Source of the DNA: Novosphingobium fuchskuhlense
GTDB taxonomy: Bacteria; Pseudomonadota; Alphaproteobacteria; Sphingomonadales; Sphingomonadaceae
Reading direction: 5' to 3'
Assembly (NCBI RefSeq): GCF_001519075.1
Contig: NZ_KQ954244.1
Location: 248,001 to 312,000, forward strand
Length of the DNA stretch: 64,000 nt
Each line of letters begins with the position of its first letter. The first letter of the stretch is position 1. Below are positions 55,020-64,000 of the stretch, one piece after another. Below the pieces are notes generated by a model. It searched no databases and was not told where the DNA came from. It saw only the letters and a program-made list of their open reading frames with translations. The position numbers and the translations under genes were made by a program.

Positions 55020-55044
55020 TTTGATGCCTCAACTGTCAAATCAG
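55016..55044 (+). repeat. Inverted repeat at the end of the GTA cluster
   Basis: CTGATTTGA (55016-55024) and TCAAATCAG (55036-55044) are perfect 9-bp arms around an 11-nt loop, overlapping the stop of the DUF2793 gene. No T-run follows, so it is more likely an RNA-stabilising hairpin or Rho-dependent end than an intrinsic terminator. Confidence 0.5.
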
Positions 55045-55213
55045 CGCAACACGGGTACATCCGCAGCCCCCTCACCTCGGGATTGTTGCTTAGGGTTCTG
55101 GTTTTAGTTGCCTTTTGGCCACACAGACCACTCACGTTTGCTTGCAAGCAAAAACGAGAGCCGCTAATGGCGGAACCACCCGAGGCATGACTTCGAATAA
55201 AGGGGAAATGAGA

Positions 55214-56323
55214 ATGCGGAAACTGCTCGTGGGCTTGGCCCTGGCATCGACGGCGCTCGCAACGCCGGCGCTGGCCAAGAAGGATTCCTGGTACGTCGAG
55301 GTCGATGCTGGCGCGATGATCGTCGAAAAGACGGACCTGGCAATTGCTGGCGTCGCCAACGCCGCCACTCTGAAGAGTGATACAGGTTATGACGTAGGTG
55401 GTATTGTCGGTTATGACTTCGGCGGCTTCCGCCTCGAAACCGAAGTCGGCTACCGCCGCGCACGCGCTAGCCGCCTCACCGACAGCAGCGGTGCGACCGC
55501 TGACCGCGCCTCCAACACGCTGAACGGCCGCGCGCACGCACTGAGCTACATGGTCAACGGCCTGCTGGACTTCGGCAGCGACGACGGCATGCAGGCTTTC
55601 GTCGGCGGCGGTGTCGGCATCGCCAACGTCAAGTACGCCATCTCGACGACAGGCTTCGGCGGCGCAAACGACTCGGACACGAACTTTGCGTGGCAGGCCC
55701 TCGCCGGCGTGCGCGCTCCTCTTTCGAAGCACTGGGACGTGGGTCTGAAGTATCGCTACTTCAACGTCAGCAAGCTCGATCTTATCGGCAATGGCGCGCT
55801 GACCGGCAAGAACATCAACGGTCAGTGGCGCTCGCACTCGATCCTCGGCACCCTGGCTTACAACTTCGGTGGCGCCGAACCGGCTCCGATGCCGGAACCG
55901 CCGGCTCCGCCGCCGCCCCCGCCGCCCCCGCCGCCCCCGCCACCCCCGCCGCCCCCGCCTCCGGCTCCTGTCTGCAACAAGGGTCCGTACATCGTGTTCT
56001 TCGACTGGGATAAGTCGGCCATCACGCCTGAAGCGGCAACGATCCTCGACAACGCGGTTACTGCTTACGGCAACTGCGCCAACGTTCCGATCATGCTGGC
56101 CGGCTACACCGACCGCTCGGGTACGCCGAAGTACAACCTCGGTCTCTCGCAGCGCCGCAACGCTTCGGTCCGCGCCTACCTGACAGCCCACGGTATCCCG
56201 GATGGGTCGATCACGAACCAGGCGTTCGGTGAAGCCAACCCGCGCGTTCCGACCGCCGACGGCGTTCGCGAACTCCAGAACCGTCGCGTGGAAATCTCGT
56301 ACGGTCCGGGTTCGGGCATGTAA
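55214..56323 (+). CDS. OmpA-family outer membrane protein with a proline-rich linker
   Basis: 369 residues. Signal peptide (ending about ALATPALAKK), an eight-stranded beta-barrel (about 25-215, alternating aromatics, ending LGTLAYNFGG), a linker that is almost only Pro (a run of about 19), and a C-terminal OmpA peptidoglycan-binding domain with FFDWDKSAITPEA and LAGYTDRSGTPKYNLGLSQRR. ATG 55214 is preferred because AGGGG is 8 nt upstream. Separate from the GTA operon; a strong terminator follows. Confidence 0.92.
   Translation: MRKLLVGLALASTALATPALAKKDSWYVEVDAGAMIVEKTDLAIAGVANAATLKSDTGYDVGGIVGYDFGGFRLETEVGYRRARASRLTDSSGATADRASNTLNGRAHALSYMVNGLLDFGSDDGMQAFVGGGVGIANVKYAISTTGFGGANDSDTNFAWQALAGVRAPLSKHWDVGLKYRYFNVSKLDLIGNGALTGKNINGQWRSHSILGTLAYNFGGAEPAPMPEPPAPPPPPPPPPPPPPPPPPPPAPVCNKGPYIVFFDWDKSAITPEAATILDNAVTAYGNCANVPIMLAGYTDRSGTPKYNLGLSQRRNASVRAYLTAHGIPDGSITNQAFGEANPRVPTADGVRELQNRRVEISYGPGSGM
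55896..55968 (+). repeat. Low-complexity CCG/CCC tract encoding the OmpA proline linker
   Basis: About 70 bases of nearly pure C/G codons for Pro, with a repeating CCGCCCCCG unit. Such tracts change length by slippage, so the linker length is likely strain-variable. Confidence 0.75.
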
Positions 56324-56350
56324 GCTGCGGCATCACGCCAAGAAGAAACG

Positions 56351-56379
56351 GGGGGCTGGAGCAATCCAGCCCCCTTTTT
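56351..56379 (+). terminator. Intrinsic terminator after ompA
   Basis: A 10-bp stem GGGGGCTGGA / TCCAGCCCCC with GCAA tetraloop, then TTTTT (56375-56379). It lies 27 nt after the ompA stop. Confidence 0.93.
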
Positions 56380-56514
56380 CTATGGCCGCCTGCCACGGAA
56401 AATGACGCCGGACCTGAAAGTGCCAAATCAGGTGGACGTGATCAGTCCGCTCGCCACAGAGGCAAACGGCACACAACACTCCCCCGCGTCTTACCTTGCA
56501 GCCACGGCTGATAA

Positions 56515-58077
56515 CTAAGCGCGTTCGCGGCGGATCAGATCGCGACGGCAAACCTCGAGAGCGACGAGCGCAAACGGAACGACAACCAGTATTCCGGCAA
56601 GTCCAATGCGCAAGTTCGCACCGAATGCCCCGGAGATCTTGCCAGCAGCGTATGGACCGAGCGCAAGACCGATCATCGTCGCGAAAAGGAAGAATGCCGC
56701 CGTGGCGGTGGCACGGGTCACCGCCGGCACGATGTTGACAATGGTTCCCGCAGCGCCGCCGAGTGCGCAACTTGCAAGGAACCACATGGGGAAGACGCAG
56801 AAGTAGACGACCATGACCGAATGTGTCGCCAGCATGATGCAGTTGGGCACCAGCGATGCCAGCAGCGACACGGTCACCACAAGGATGCGCCGCGAGTGAT
56901 AGCGGTCGCCCGCCAAGCGATCCCCGATTGCGCCACCTGCGATCACGCCGAGCGCGCCGCCAAGGGCCGCTGATCCGCCGACGATCAGGGCCACCGCACC
57001 TGCGGAAGCGCCAAACTCTCGCATTACCAGCGACGGCCCGAACGCAGAGTTCGCATAAGTGATCACGCACATGAGGCCGTAGCCGAGATTGAGCCCCACC
57101 ACCGCTTTCGAGGCCCAGATCACCTTGAAGGCTTGGAGGTCATCGTGGCGCAAAGCAACAGCCCACGAGGCGATCGCGTAGGTTCCGATGCCGAGCGCGA
57201 TCCATTGCACGGGATCACCGATGAGGACCGACAGCACCGCGCCAACCGCTGAAATAGCGGCTGCGATCCCGAGATTGCCTAACATAGCCCGGGTACCACG
57301 CCGAGCTGCGGCAAGCAGGGTAAAAGGTGGGACGATGGCTGCCAAATCGCGCACGAAAGCGGCAGCCGTCGCGGGCTGAGTCTCGGGTGGTTCAGCACCA
57401 TCGAGCGGCGCGACCTCAAAGCGGCCGCGCAGTGGCTCTCTCAAGCTGCGCACCCACAGCGCCAGCAGCAAACCGGGAAGACCCACGGCCAGAAAAGCCG
57501 CTTGCCACCCAGCGAGGCCGAAGGGGCGCTCGCCAAGCAGGAAGGCGTGGTTCCAGCCGCCCGCGATCGTCGTGCCGATGTAGAGGGAAAAACCGCCGCC
57601 GAGGTAAATCCCGGAGGAAAAAATCGCCACAGCGGTAGCCCGGCGGTGTGCGGGAAAATAATCACTCAGCAGCGAATAAGAACACGGCCCGGCGGTTGCC
57701 TCGCCCACACCGACACCGATCCTTGCGAAGCCGAGTTGCCAGAAGCCGCGGGAAAGGCCGGAAAGCGCAGTCATTGTCGACCAAAGCGCAAGCCCGACCG
57801 CCAGCACGCGAGTCCGTACCGCTCGGTCAGCGAGCTTGCCCAGCGGAATCCCGAACAAAGCGTAGAACACGCCAAACGCAGTGCCATAGAGGAAGCCAAA
57901 CTGGGCGTCCGAGATGCCAAGGTCGTGCTTGATATCAACAGCAAGGATCGTCAGCAGTTGCCGATCCACGAAGTTGATGATGTAGACGACGACGAGGACC
58001 GAGAGAGCGTACCAGCTATAGCGGTCAACGCCGAACCATTGCTTCGGCTTATCCGTCATCTCCATATTGCGTGCCAT
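56515..58077 (-). CDS. MFS transporter (Spinster-like)
   Basis: 520 residues, about twelve membrane helices. MFS motif A-like sequence GKLADRAVRTRVLAVG is after TM2, and YALSVLVVVYIINFVDRQLLTILAVDIKHDLGISDAQFG is the classical start of this group. Substrate unknown; relatives in sphingomonads are linked to aromatic or hydroxylated compound uptake. Several starts are possible (58077, 58065, 58059); 58077 overlaps the queC end by 29 nt. Probably transcribed with queC. Confidence 0.85.
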   Translation of the reverse strand: MARNMEMTDKPKQWFGVDRYSWYALSVLVVVYIINFVDRQLLTILAVDIKHDLGISDAQFGFLYGTAFGVFYALFGIPLGKLADRAVRTRVLAVGLALWSTMTALSGLSRGFWQLGFARIGVGVGEATAGPCSYSLLSDYFPAHRRATAVAIFSSGIYLGGGFSLYIGTTIAGGWNHAFLLGERPFGLAGWQAAFLAVGLPGLLLALWVRSLREPLRGRFEVAPLDGAEPPETQPATAAAFVRDLAAIVPPFTLLAAARRGTRAMLGNLGIAAAISAVGAVLSVLIGDPVQWIALGIGTYAIASWAVALRHDDLQAFKVIWASKAVVGLNLGYGLMCVITYANSAFGPSLVMREFGASAGAVALIVGGSAALGGALGVIAGGAIGDRLAGDRYHSRRILVVTVSLLASLVPNCIMLATHSVMVVYFCVFPMWFLASCALGGAAGTIVNIVPAVTRATATAAFFLFATMIGLALGPYAAGKISGAFGANLRIGLAGILVVVPFALVALEVCRRDLIRRERA

Positions 58078-58753
58078 CCTCTATCCCGGCTGCATCGAAT
58101 CCCGCGCGTCGCAGACGGCAGCTGTCGCAGACGCCGCAGGCCCGTCCATCGGGCTGCGGGTCGTAACACGACCAGCTGGCCGCAGGATCGAGCCCAAGAC
58201 GGGCTGCTTCTTGCGCGATTTCGCTTTTCTTGAGATGCTGAAGCGGAGCGTGCACCCGCACGGTGCCGCCCCTGTCGCCCCGCGCGGTGGCGACACGGGC
58301 CAGATTTTCGAAACCGCCGATGAACTCGGGGCGACAATCGGGATAGCCTGAGTAGTCGAGCGCATTGACGCCAATGAAGAGGTCACCCGAGCCAGCAGCC
58401 TCGGCCCATGCCAGCGCGAGCGAGAGAAACACGAGGTTTCTGGCCGGGACATAGGTGACAGGGATGTCCTCACCGAGCCCACCCTTCGGGACAGCAATAT
58501 CCGCAGTGAGAGCCGATCCACCGAACTGGCGCAAGTCCAGCGGCAGAACGATATGGCGTTCAACGCCGAGCGATTGGGCTATTCCCCGTGCCGCATCGAT
58601 CTCCACGCGGTGGCGCTGGTTGTAATCGATGGTAAGTGCAAGGACTCGAAAGCCCTGCTCGAGCGCAAGAGCTGCGCACACCATGGAATCAAGCCCCCCG
58701 GACAGCAGGACGACGGCAAGAGGCGGCTGTTCTGAAACGGCTTTTGCGACCAT
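58049..58753 (-). CDS. queC: 7-cyano-7-deazaguanine synthase
   Basis: 234 residues. ATP PP-loop LLSGGLDSMVC at the N-terminus; a C-terminal zinc site with four Cys in SWSCYDPQPDGRACGVCDSC. It makes preQ0 from carboxy-deazaguanine in queuosine synthesis. queD, queE and queF are not in the window. Confidence 0.95.
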   Translation of the reverse strand: MVAKAVSEQPPLAVVLLSGGLDSMVCAALALEQGFRVLALTIDYNQRHRVEIDAARGIAQSLGVERHIVLPLDLRQFGGSALTADIAVPKGGLGEDIPVTYVPARNLVFLSLALAWAEAAGSGDLFIGVNALDYSGYPDCRPEFIGGFENLARVATARGDRGGTVRVHAPLQHLKKSEIAQEAARLGLDPAASWSCYDPQPDGRACGVCDSCRLRRAGFDAAGIEDGTQYGDDG

Positions 58754-58802
58754 GTCGCAGAGCTATAGGGATGGATCGCCCGTGGCAATCCTCGCCGCGA
58801 AA

Positions 58803-59249
58803 TCAGGACGGGCAGGGGCCGAGCCGACGCACCTCGGCCCGCAAGTTGAACGGCAGACTCTGGGCAATACCCTGGGTCTCCAGCTGTACCAGCTGCGCGC
58901 TCTCGAAGCGGATCGATGTCTGCCCGTAGCCATTGCCAGGACAGGTGTAGTGCACGGTCACCATGTCCGGCGTATCCTGAAGCGTGAAGCTGCGGCAGAG
59001 GTCCCGCATATGCCGGATCTGGATGAGGCGCCGACCATTATCGATGCATAGCCGTGTCCGACCGCCGGCAAGCTCTCGATCGCGTACTTCCCACTGCCCG
59101 GGCTGAAGCCGGTCGAGCATTGCCAATGCCGGACGTTGGGCTGTCAGCGCGGACGGCACGAAGCCCATAAAGGCGGCCACGGCACAGCCTGTCATCCGGC
59201 CGAACGACCATAAGTCGGGTGGAAGGAAACGACGCGGCAGGCGGTTCAT
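58803..59249 (-). CDS. Secreted DUF3617-like protein
   Basis: About 148 residues from ATG 59249 (alternatives: ATG 59288 with a GAAGG farther upstream, or a TTG at 59375 overlapping the hslO stop). A hydrophobic signal-like segment (MTGCAVAAFMGFVPSALTAQ) is followed by a small domain opening LQPGQWEVRDRELAGGRTRLC, with several Cys, as in DUF3617 periplasmic proteins. Function unknown. Confidence 0.65.
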   Translation of the reverse strand: MNRLPRRFLPPDLWSFGRMTGCAVAAFMGFVPSALTAQRPALAMLDRLQPGQWEVRDRELAGGRTRLCIDNGRRLIQIRHMRDLCRSFTLQDTPDMVTVHYTCPGNGYGQTSIRFESAQLVQLETQGIAQSLPFNLRAEVRRLGPCPS

Positions 59250-59371
59250 CTTATCAGGCGCGTCCAAAAGTGGCCGACCCCGCACCATGCCGGACCCGCC
59301 TTCGATGTTTATACGCCGATTTCTCTTTGCGTTAAAGTGTTCTCTGGAAGCGATGAACCGAATCGGATCGA

Positions 59372-60280
59372 TCAATCGAGGTCAATCTCGAAGACCCGCG
59401 AACAAAACGCGCAATCAACCAGTATCAACCCCTCCTCATTGCGCATCTCTTCACGTTCGGCAGCGCCGAACCGCGACAGGACTGAGCGATAATAGTCGCT
59501 CGTGCAGCGGCACCCCTTGCTTACTCTCACCCCTTGCTCGACGCGGACTTCGCGCTCCTCATGAAAGAGCCGCCAAAGCAGGCTTTCGAGATCGAGTGCG
59601 GGATCGACAAGTTCCCCGGGCGTGACTGCGCCCCCCATGATCCGCATATGCTCCCACTCCGGATGGTCTAGCTGCACGTGCAGGCGTTCGCGGCCTTCCT
59701 CGCCTTCAGGAAGATGCTGAATGAGCAAGCCACCTGCGATGCAACCGGCGCTGCCGCTGCGTACGCCAACGCGAATGAGGGTCGGAATCTGCTCGGACTG
59801 GAAGAAATAACTCTCGCACGCAGCGGCGAGCGTTTCACCTTCGAGTGGCACGATCCCCTGATAGCGCTGCCCGGTGGTTACGAGATCAAAGGTGATAGCA
59901 AGGTAGCCATCACCAAACAGCGCATGCAGCGTGGGACTAGGGCCAAGATCGTCGAGGCGTGCGCGATCGAAACGGGCATAGCCGCGCAATTCCCCAGCCC
60001 GATAATCGCAGACGAGCAGATCGACGACGCCGTCCTGAGTCTGCGCCTGCATGGTGAGTTGCCCCTGATCGTCCTTGAGCAACGACCCCAACAGCGCCGC
60101 GAGCACCAGCGCCTCGGCGAGCAAATGACGGATCGGTGCCGGATAGGAATGCGCCGCGATCACGTCGTCAAGCACGGGCCCAAGCCGCACCACACGGCCG
60201 CGCGCGTTGCGCTCTGCCACCGTGAACGCCAAGACCTGATCAAAACCGGTTGAGCTCGGCGAAGCCGCAATGCCTGCCAT
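59372..60280 (-). CDS. hslO: 33 kDa redox-regulated chaperone Hsp33
   Basis: 302 residues. The N-terminal domain is typical (LGPVLDDVIAAHSYPAPIRHLLAEALVLAALLGSLLK), and the C-terminal zinc switch has CRC in SKGCRCTSDYY and CAFC in VDCAFCSRVF. Oxidation releases zinc and activates holdase activity. Starts 2 nt after the argF stop, so hslO belongs to the argD-argF transcript. Confidence 0.95.
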   Translation of the reverse strand: MAGIAASPSSTGFDQVLAFTVAERNARGRVVRLGPVLDDVIAAHSYPAPIRHLLAEALVLAALLGSLLKDDQGQLTMQAQTQDGVVDLLVCDYRAGELRGYARFDRARLDDLGPSPTLHALFGDGYLAITFDLVTTGQRYQGIVPLEGETLAAACESYFFQSEQIPTLIRVGVRSGSAGCIAGGLLIQHLPEGEEGRERLHVQLDHPEWEHMRIMGGAVTPGELVDPALDLESLLWRLFHEEREVRVEQGVRVSKGCRCTSDYYRSVLSRFGAAEREEMRNEEGLILVDCAFCSRVFEIDLD

Positions 60281-60282
60281 GG

Positions 60283-61209
60283 TCAGATCTGACCGAACGC
60301 CCAGCGCAGGATCGACTTCTGCGCGTGGATGCGGTTTTCCGCTTCATCCCAGACGAGCGACTGCGGACCGTCGATCACGTCATCGGTCACTTCCTCGCCA
60401 CGGTGCGCGGGAAGGCAATGAAGCAGCACTGCATCGTGTTTCGCTTCGGCCATCAACGCTGCATTCACTTGGAAGGGCGTCATTGCGGCCAGCTTCGCGT
60501 CGGCATGAGCCTGCCCCATCGAGATCCAGGTGTCAGTAACTACCACGTCGGCCCCGCGTACTGCCTCCGCTGCGTTACGATGGAGCGTAATATTCGCACC
60601 CCCAGCCTGTGCTGCCGCGATGAAGCCCGCATCGCTCTCGTAGCCCTCGGGTACGCCGATGCGGACATTGAACTTCATCAGTCCGGCTGCTTCGACGAAA
60701 GAGTTGAGCACATTGTTGCCGTCGCCCAGCCAAGCCACTTCCAGTCCGGGCAGCGCCTTGCCGTGTTCCAGCAAGGTCTGAAGATCCGCCACGATCTGGC
60801 ACGGATGCGAAAGATCAGTCAGACCGTTGATGACCGGCACTGTGGCGTGGTGCGACAGCTCCTCCAGCTTTGCGTGATCGTCGGTGCGCAACATGATGGC
60901 ATCGGCCATGCGGCTCAGCACGCGGGCCGTATCGGCAATCGTTTCGCCGCGCCCCAGTTGCGTGGTGCCGGCATCGAGCACTATGCTGCTGCCACCCAAT
61001 TGGCGGATCCCGATATCGAACGAGACCCGAGTACGGGTCGAGTTCTTCTCGAACACCATGGCGAGCACGTGCCCCGCGAGCGGCACATCGGCGTCATGCC
61101 GTCCCTTGGGATAGCCCCTGCGCGCAGCCTTCCGGTCCATGGCGTCGCCCAGAATGGCGGCAAGCGCATCACCGCCCGCATCGCTCAGGCTGAGGAAATG
61201 CCGGGTCAT
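60283..61209 (-). CDS. argF: Ornithine carbamoyltransferase
   Basis: 308 residues. Carbamoyl-phosphate site STRT in [12 protein letters not shown], the HPCQ region in [15 protein letters not shown], and the HCLP loop in [13 protein letters not shown]. It makes citrulline from ornithine and carbamoyl phosphate. Overlaps the argD stop by ATGA. Confidence 0.95.
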   Translation of the reverse strand: MTRHFLSLSDAGGDALAAILGDAMDRKAARRGYPKGRHDADVPLAGHVLAMVFEKNSTRTRVSFDIGIRQLGGSSIVLDAGTTQLGRGETIADTARVLSRMADAIMLRTDDHAKLEELSHHATVPVINGLTDLSHPCQIVADLQTLLEHGKALPGLEVAWLGDGNNVLNSFVEAAGLMKFNVRIGVPEGYESDAGFIAAAQAGGANITLHRNAAEAVRGADVVVTDTWISMGQAHADAKLAAMTPFQVNAALMAEAKHDAVLLHCLPAHRGEEVTDDVIDGPQSLVWDEAENRIHAQKSILRWAFGQI

Positions 61210-62399
61210 GCCGGCTCGGCCTCTACCGTGTAACTCGCCGTGGCGGCCGAGAGCTTCTCCATGAACTCGTCGATATGGCTATCATCGATGACGAGTGGCG
61301 GCAGGACGCGGAAGGTCATGTCGCCAGCGGCAACGGTCAGCAACTGGTGGTTGTCGCGCATGTGGGCGACGAAGGGGCGCGGCTCGATTTTCATCTTGAC
61401 GCCGAGCATAAGGCCCCGGCCGCGGACGAGCTCGAACATATCAGGGTAGTTCCCGATGAACTGCTCCAGCCGACCGCGCAGGCGTTCCCCCTTCGCCTTG
61501 ACCTCGGCGAGAAATGCCGGTTCGGCGACCACGTCAAGCACGGCCTCGGCAGCAGCCATCGCAAGCGGATTTCCGCCGTAAGTGCTGCCGTGCGTGCCGA
61601 TGACCATGCCGCGAGCCGCTTTCTCGGTCGCAAGGCATGCGCCGAGCGGGAAACCACCGCCGATGCCCTTGGCACTCGCCATGATATCCGGGGTCACGCC
61701 ATACTGTTCGTAGGCGTAAAGATCGCCAGTACGGGCAACGCCGCACTGCACTTCGTCGAAAATCAGCATGAGGTCATATTCGTCGGCCAGCGCGCGCAGA
61801 CCCTGCAGGAACTCTGGCGACGCATCGCGAATGCCGCCCTCGCCCTGGATCGGCTCGACAAGGAAACCGGCCGTGCGCGGCCCGATCGCCGCGTTCACGC
61901 CTTCGAGATCGTCGAACTCGACATAACGGAAGCCCTCGAGCAGCGGCATGAAGCCCTTGTGCATCTTTTCCTGATTAGACGCGCTGATCGTTGCCATCGT
62001 GCGGCCGTGAAAGGCATTCTTGAACGTGATCAGCTCAAAGCGCTCGGTGTTTCCGGCATGCTGGTGGTAGGCGCGCGCGGTTTTGATCGCGCATTCGACC
62101 GCTTCGGCACCGGAGTTGGTAAAGAACACCGTATCGGCAAACGTGAGGTCGACCAGTCGCTGCGCGAGGTGCTCGCCCTGCGGGCTACCGTAAAGGTTGG
62201 AAACGTGCATCAGCGTAGCCGCCTGATGTTGGATCGCGCCGATCAGATGCTCATTGCTGTGGCCGAGCAGATTCACTGCAATTCCGCTGGCGAAATCAAG
62301 GTAGCGCGTACCGTCTTCGCTGATCAGGTGACAATGCTCTCCGCGCACCGGACGCACGCCACACCGGGGATAGACGGGCATCAACGGGGTGATCGACAT
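61206..62399 (-). CDS. argD: Acetylornithine/succinyldiaminopimelate aminotransferase
   Basis: 397 residues. Class III PLP fold: [48 protein letters not shown] and the PLP Lys in [15 protein letters not shown]. It acts in arginine and perhaps lysine synthesis. AGGA is 8 nt before ATG 62399. First gene of argD-argF-hslO. Confidence 0.93.
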   Translation of the reverse strand: MSITPLMPVYPRCGVRPVRGEHCHLISEDGTRYLDFASGIAVNLLGHSNEHLIGAIQHQAATLMHVSNLYGSPQGEHLAQRLVDLTFADTVFFTNSGAEAVECAIKTARAYHQHAGNTERFELITFKNAFHGRTMATISASNQEKMHKGFMPLLEGFRYVEFDDLEGVNAAIGPRTAGFLVEPIQGEGGIRDASPEFLQGLRALADEYDLMLIFDEVQCGVARTGDLYAYEQYGVTPDIMASAKGIGGGFPLGACLATEKAARGMVIGTHGSTYGGNPLAMAAAEAVLDVVAEPAFLAEVKAKGERLRGRLEQFIGNYPDMFELVRGRGLMLGVKMKIEPRPFVAHMRDNHQLLTVAAGDMTFRVLPPLVIDDSHIDEFMEKLSAATASYTVEAEPA

Positions 62400-62442
62400 G
62401 ACACGGTTCCTTCCTGCTAGAGCTCCCGTTTCTGTGGGAGTA

Positions 62443-62458
62443 TTGTCGCAAACGACAA
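62443..62458. promoter_or_regulatory. Palindrome upstream of argD
   Basis: TTGTCG-CAAA-CGACAA, 6-bp perfect arms, centred about 50 nt before the argD start. Position and symmetry suit an operator; it does not look like a classical ARG box, so the regulator is unknown. Confidence 0.35.
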
Positions 62459-62504
62459 ATGGCGACCCCTGAGGGCCGCCACTTGCGGTTCTATGGAGAC
62501 ACAG

Positions 62505-62527
62505 GCCATCGGCACGCGGCCGATGGC
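62505..62527 (-). terminator. Hairpin downstream of the cold-shock gene
   Basis: Perfect 9-bp stem GCCATCGGC / GCCGATGGC with 5-nt loop, 13 nt after the stop codon. The T-run is weak, so it may be a 3' stabilising hairpin rather than a strong terminator. Confidence 0.45.
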
Positions 62528-62539
62528 GCTCTGCCAGTC

Positions 62540-63322
62540 TCAGTCTTGTCGCGGTACCAGGTTCACGGCCGAATACTTGCCGCGACGGTCCACTTCGAGA
62601 TCAAACTCAAGCTTGTCGCCCTCGTTCAACTCGCGCATGCCTGAGCGCTCGACTGCGCTGATGTGCACGAACGCATCAGGCTGGCCGTCATCGCGCGTGA
62701 TGAAGCCGAAGCCCTTCATGGCGTTGAAGAACTTGACTGTTCCGGTCGCCTTTTCGCCGGTCAGCTGGCGCTGCGGCGCGGCAGGCTTTGCCGCAACCGC
62801 AATCACATCGCCAACCACCTGCAGGTCTGCGGCCGAGACCTTCCCGCCGCGATCCACGAGGTTGAACTCGAGTTGCTGCCCCTCGGCCAGACCTTCAAGG
62901 CCTGCCCGCTCGACCGCGCTGATGTGAACGAACACGTCTTCGCCGCCGTCTTCACGCTGAATAAAGCCGAAGCCCTTCTGCGAGTTGAAGAACTTAACGA
63001 CACCCTTGCCAGTGCCGACGACCTGGGCCGGCATACCGCCGCCAGCGCGCGGGCCGCCGAAGCCGCCGCCACCACCGCCGCCCCGCGGACCACCGCTGAA
63101 ACCTCCGCGATCGCCGCCGCCGAAACCGCCACGGTCACCGCCGCCAAATCCGCCGCGATCACCGCCGCCGAAGCCGCCGCGACCACCACCGCCGCCAAAA
63201 CCGCCACGGTCGAAGCCGCCGCCGCCGAAACCACCGCCGCCGTAAGGGTCGAAGCCGCCCTCGTCACCGAACCCATCGCGCTTGTCGCGTCCGCGACCCC
63301 GCCGCCCTCTGTCAAAACCCAT
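62540..63322 (-). CDS. Double cold-shock-domain protein with a Gly/Arg/Phe-rich repetitive N-terminus
   Basis: 260 residues. Residues 1-98 are low complexity: [11 protein letters not shown], then GGF and DR repeats with three exact copies of GGFGGGDR (49-72). Two CspA-type domains follow (about 104-171 and 191-257), each with RNP1 (KGFGFI) and RNP2 (VFVHIS / AFVHIS). Binding of RNA or single-stranded DNA is expected; the disordered RGG/FG-like tail suggests condensate formation, which is inference. ATG 63322 fits the first family-like sequence; no strong Shine-Dalgarno is seen. Confidence 0.85.
   Translation of the reverse strand: MGFDRGRRGRGRDKRDGFGDEGGFDPYGGGGFGGGGFDRGGFGGGGGRGGFGGGDRGGFGGGDRGGFGGGDRGGFSGGPRGGGGGGGFGGPRAGGGMPAQVVGTGKGVVKFFNSQKGFGFIQREDGGEDVFVHISAVERAGLEGLAEGQQLEFNLVDRGGKVSAADLQVVGDVIAVAAKPAAPQRQLTGEKATGTVKFFNAMKGFGFITRDDGQPDAFVHISAVERSGMRELNEGDKLEFDLEVDRRGKYSAVNLVPRQD
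63083..63178 (-). repeat. Tandem 24-nt repeats in the cold-shock gene
   Basis: Three copies of a 24-nt unit encoding GGFGGGDR and a fourth diverged copy encoding GGFSGGPR. Third-codon positions differ between copies, so the protein repeat is under selection or older than the DNA repeat. Confidence 0.7.
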
Positions 63323-63576
63323 AAAAACCAATAAACCTTCGTTCCGCCCCTGCTTTCCTGGGTGCCGCAAGCCGGACGCGGCTGCCGACGGCACAACAAG
63401 GGAAATACGCGAGACTCCGCTCGCCTGATCCTCTGCATCTAGCACTATAACCAACAAAAGCATCCAGCGCGAACGGATTCGTTGTTTGCTGAAATGGCCC
63501 GGTCCATGAGTGTGGCCATTCTACCATGATTGCGCGGCTCTTGCCCTTGGCAGAGGCTTTGGGCAAAGCTGCCGCA

Positions 63577-64000
63577 ATGCACTTGCTATCCCTTCTGGCA
63601 GACCCTGCGGCGTGGGCGGCGCTTGTCACGCTCGTCCTGCTCGAGATCGTGCTCGGCATCGACAACCTCATCTTTATCGCGATTTTGTCGAACAAGCTGC
63701 CGGCTCATCAGCAAACCAGAGCACGCCGTATCGGTCTGCTGCTGGCGCTGGGCTTGCGGCTGGGGTTGCTGACACTTGTGGGCTGGATAGTCACGCTCAC
63801 TACACCGCTGATCGATCTGGGCCTGTCCGGCGCTGTCGGCGAACATGGCGAGCCGGTATTCGAGACGGCGCTGTCCGGGCGCGATCTCATCCTGATCGGC
63901 GGCGGCCTGTTCCTGCTCTGGAAGGCGACCAAGGAAATCCATCACACGATCGACCCCGAACCCAGCGGCGAACTGCTCGATCACAAGGGCCATGGCAAAG
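63577..64000 (+). CDS. TerC-family integral membrane protein (3' truncated by window edge)
   Basis: At least 141 residues, open to the window end. The family opening [31 protein letters not shown] is unmistakable, including the conserved Asp-Asn of TM1-2, followed by [16 protein letters not shown] and [28 protein letters not shown]. TerC proteins are linked to tellurite resistance and to metal (Mn2+) export. ATG 63577 chosen because family members begin just before this; ATG 63526 in frame would add 17 residues. The 63323-63576 gap upstream holds no other gene. Confidence 0.88.
   Translation, partial: MHLLSLLADPAAWAALVTLVLLEIVLGIDNLIFIAILSNKLPAHQQTRARRIGLLLALGLRLGLLTLVGWIVTLTTPLIDLGLSGAVGEHGEPVFETALSGRDLILIGGGLFLLWKATKEIHHTIDPEPSGELLDHKGHGK

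Noticed and set aside
55016..55044. Intrinsic terminator of the GTA operon
   Set aside because: The stem is good but no T-run follows on the plus strand; kept only as an inverted repeat.
63083..63178. A CRISPR-like or short intergenic repeat array
   Set aside because: The repeats are 24 nt with no spacers, are in frame, and encode GGFGGGDR in the cold-shock protein.
1..64000. tRNA or rRNA genes in intergenic gaps
   Set aside because: Scanning the gaps by eye for T-loop-like sequence and cloverleaf arms gave no convincing candidate; a covariance search would be needed to exclude one.

Overview
This is a high-GC chromosomal segment from an alphaproteobacterium, almost certainly Sphingomonadales (Novosphingobium or a close relative). 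The grounds are protein character, a compact gene-transfer-agent (GTA) head-tail cluster of Rhodobacter type, a Tat-anchored Rieske/cytochrome bc1 operon, an OmpA with a proline-rich linker, and a P-II/AmtB/GlnD nitrogen module. I could not run a search, so the genus is inference.

Layout. 0-3 kb: end of ftsX, a YdcF-type protein, an acyltransferase and an Nramp-family transporter on the plus strand. 3-25.7 kb, mostly minus strand: tyrA-hisC; a PAS-GGDEF-EAL-PilZ protein; glnK-amtB behind a near-consensus sigma-54 promoter; a PNPOx-like protein, an alpha/beta hydrolase, an epimerase, prfC, an aldose-epimerase homologue and pheST; an AraC regulator; rpmI-rplT; metA behind a SAM-riboswitch-like leader; a truncated bacterioferritin-like ORF (plus strand); a GGCT-like protein, a HisN-type phosphatase, a second AraC regulator (plus strand), an RluE-type pseudouridine synthase and prs. 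25.8-40.5 kb: nadE, gltX, yqgE-glnD, an acyl-CoA ligase, lgt, a MidA-type methyltransferase, petABC, apt and a VTT/DedA-like membrane protein.

40.5-55 kb holds a complete, tightly overlapping GTA-type cluster on the plus strand: TerS, TerL, portal, gp3.5, protease, capsid, gp6, a tiny ORF at the gp7 position, gp8, gp9, gp10, gp10.1, a short tape measure, a giant gp12, gp13, gp14 peptidase, a short gp15, and a DUF2793 protein. There is no integrase, replication gene, holin or phage repressor. The most unusual features are gp12, which carries an extra N-terminal region of about 575 residues, and gp15, which is only about 740 residues and seems to lack the length of the TIM-barrel part of the Rhodobacter megatron. 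A candidate promoter with a perfect 7-bp dyad between -35 and -10, preceded by a CtrA-type half-site, lies upstream of TerS.

55-64 kb: ompA, an MFS transporter, queC, a secreted DUF3617-like protein, hslO-argF-argD, a double cold-shock-domain protein with a Gly/Arg/Phe-rich repetitive N-terminus, and the start of a TerC-family membrane protein.

Functional links: GlnD modifies GlnK (Tyr51 present), which gates AmtB. petA, petB and petC encode the three subunits of the bc1 complex. The GTA genes encode a headful-packaging particle normally used to transfer host DNA; its regulators are not in the window.
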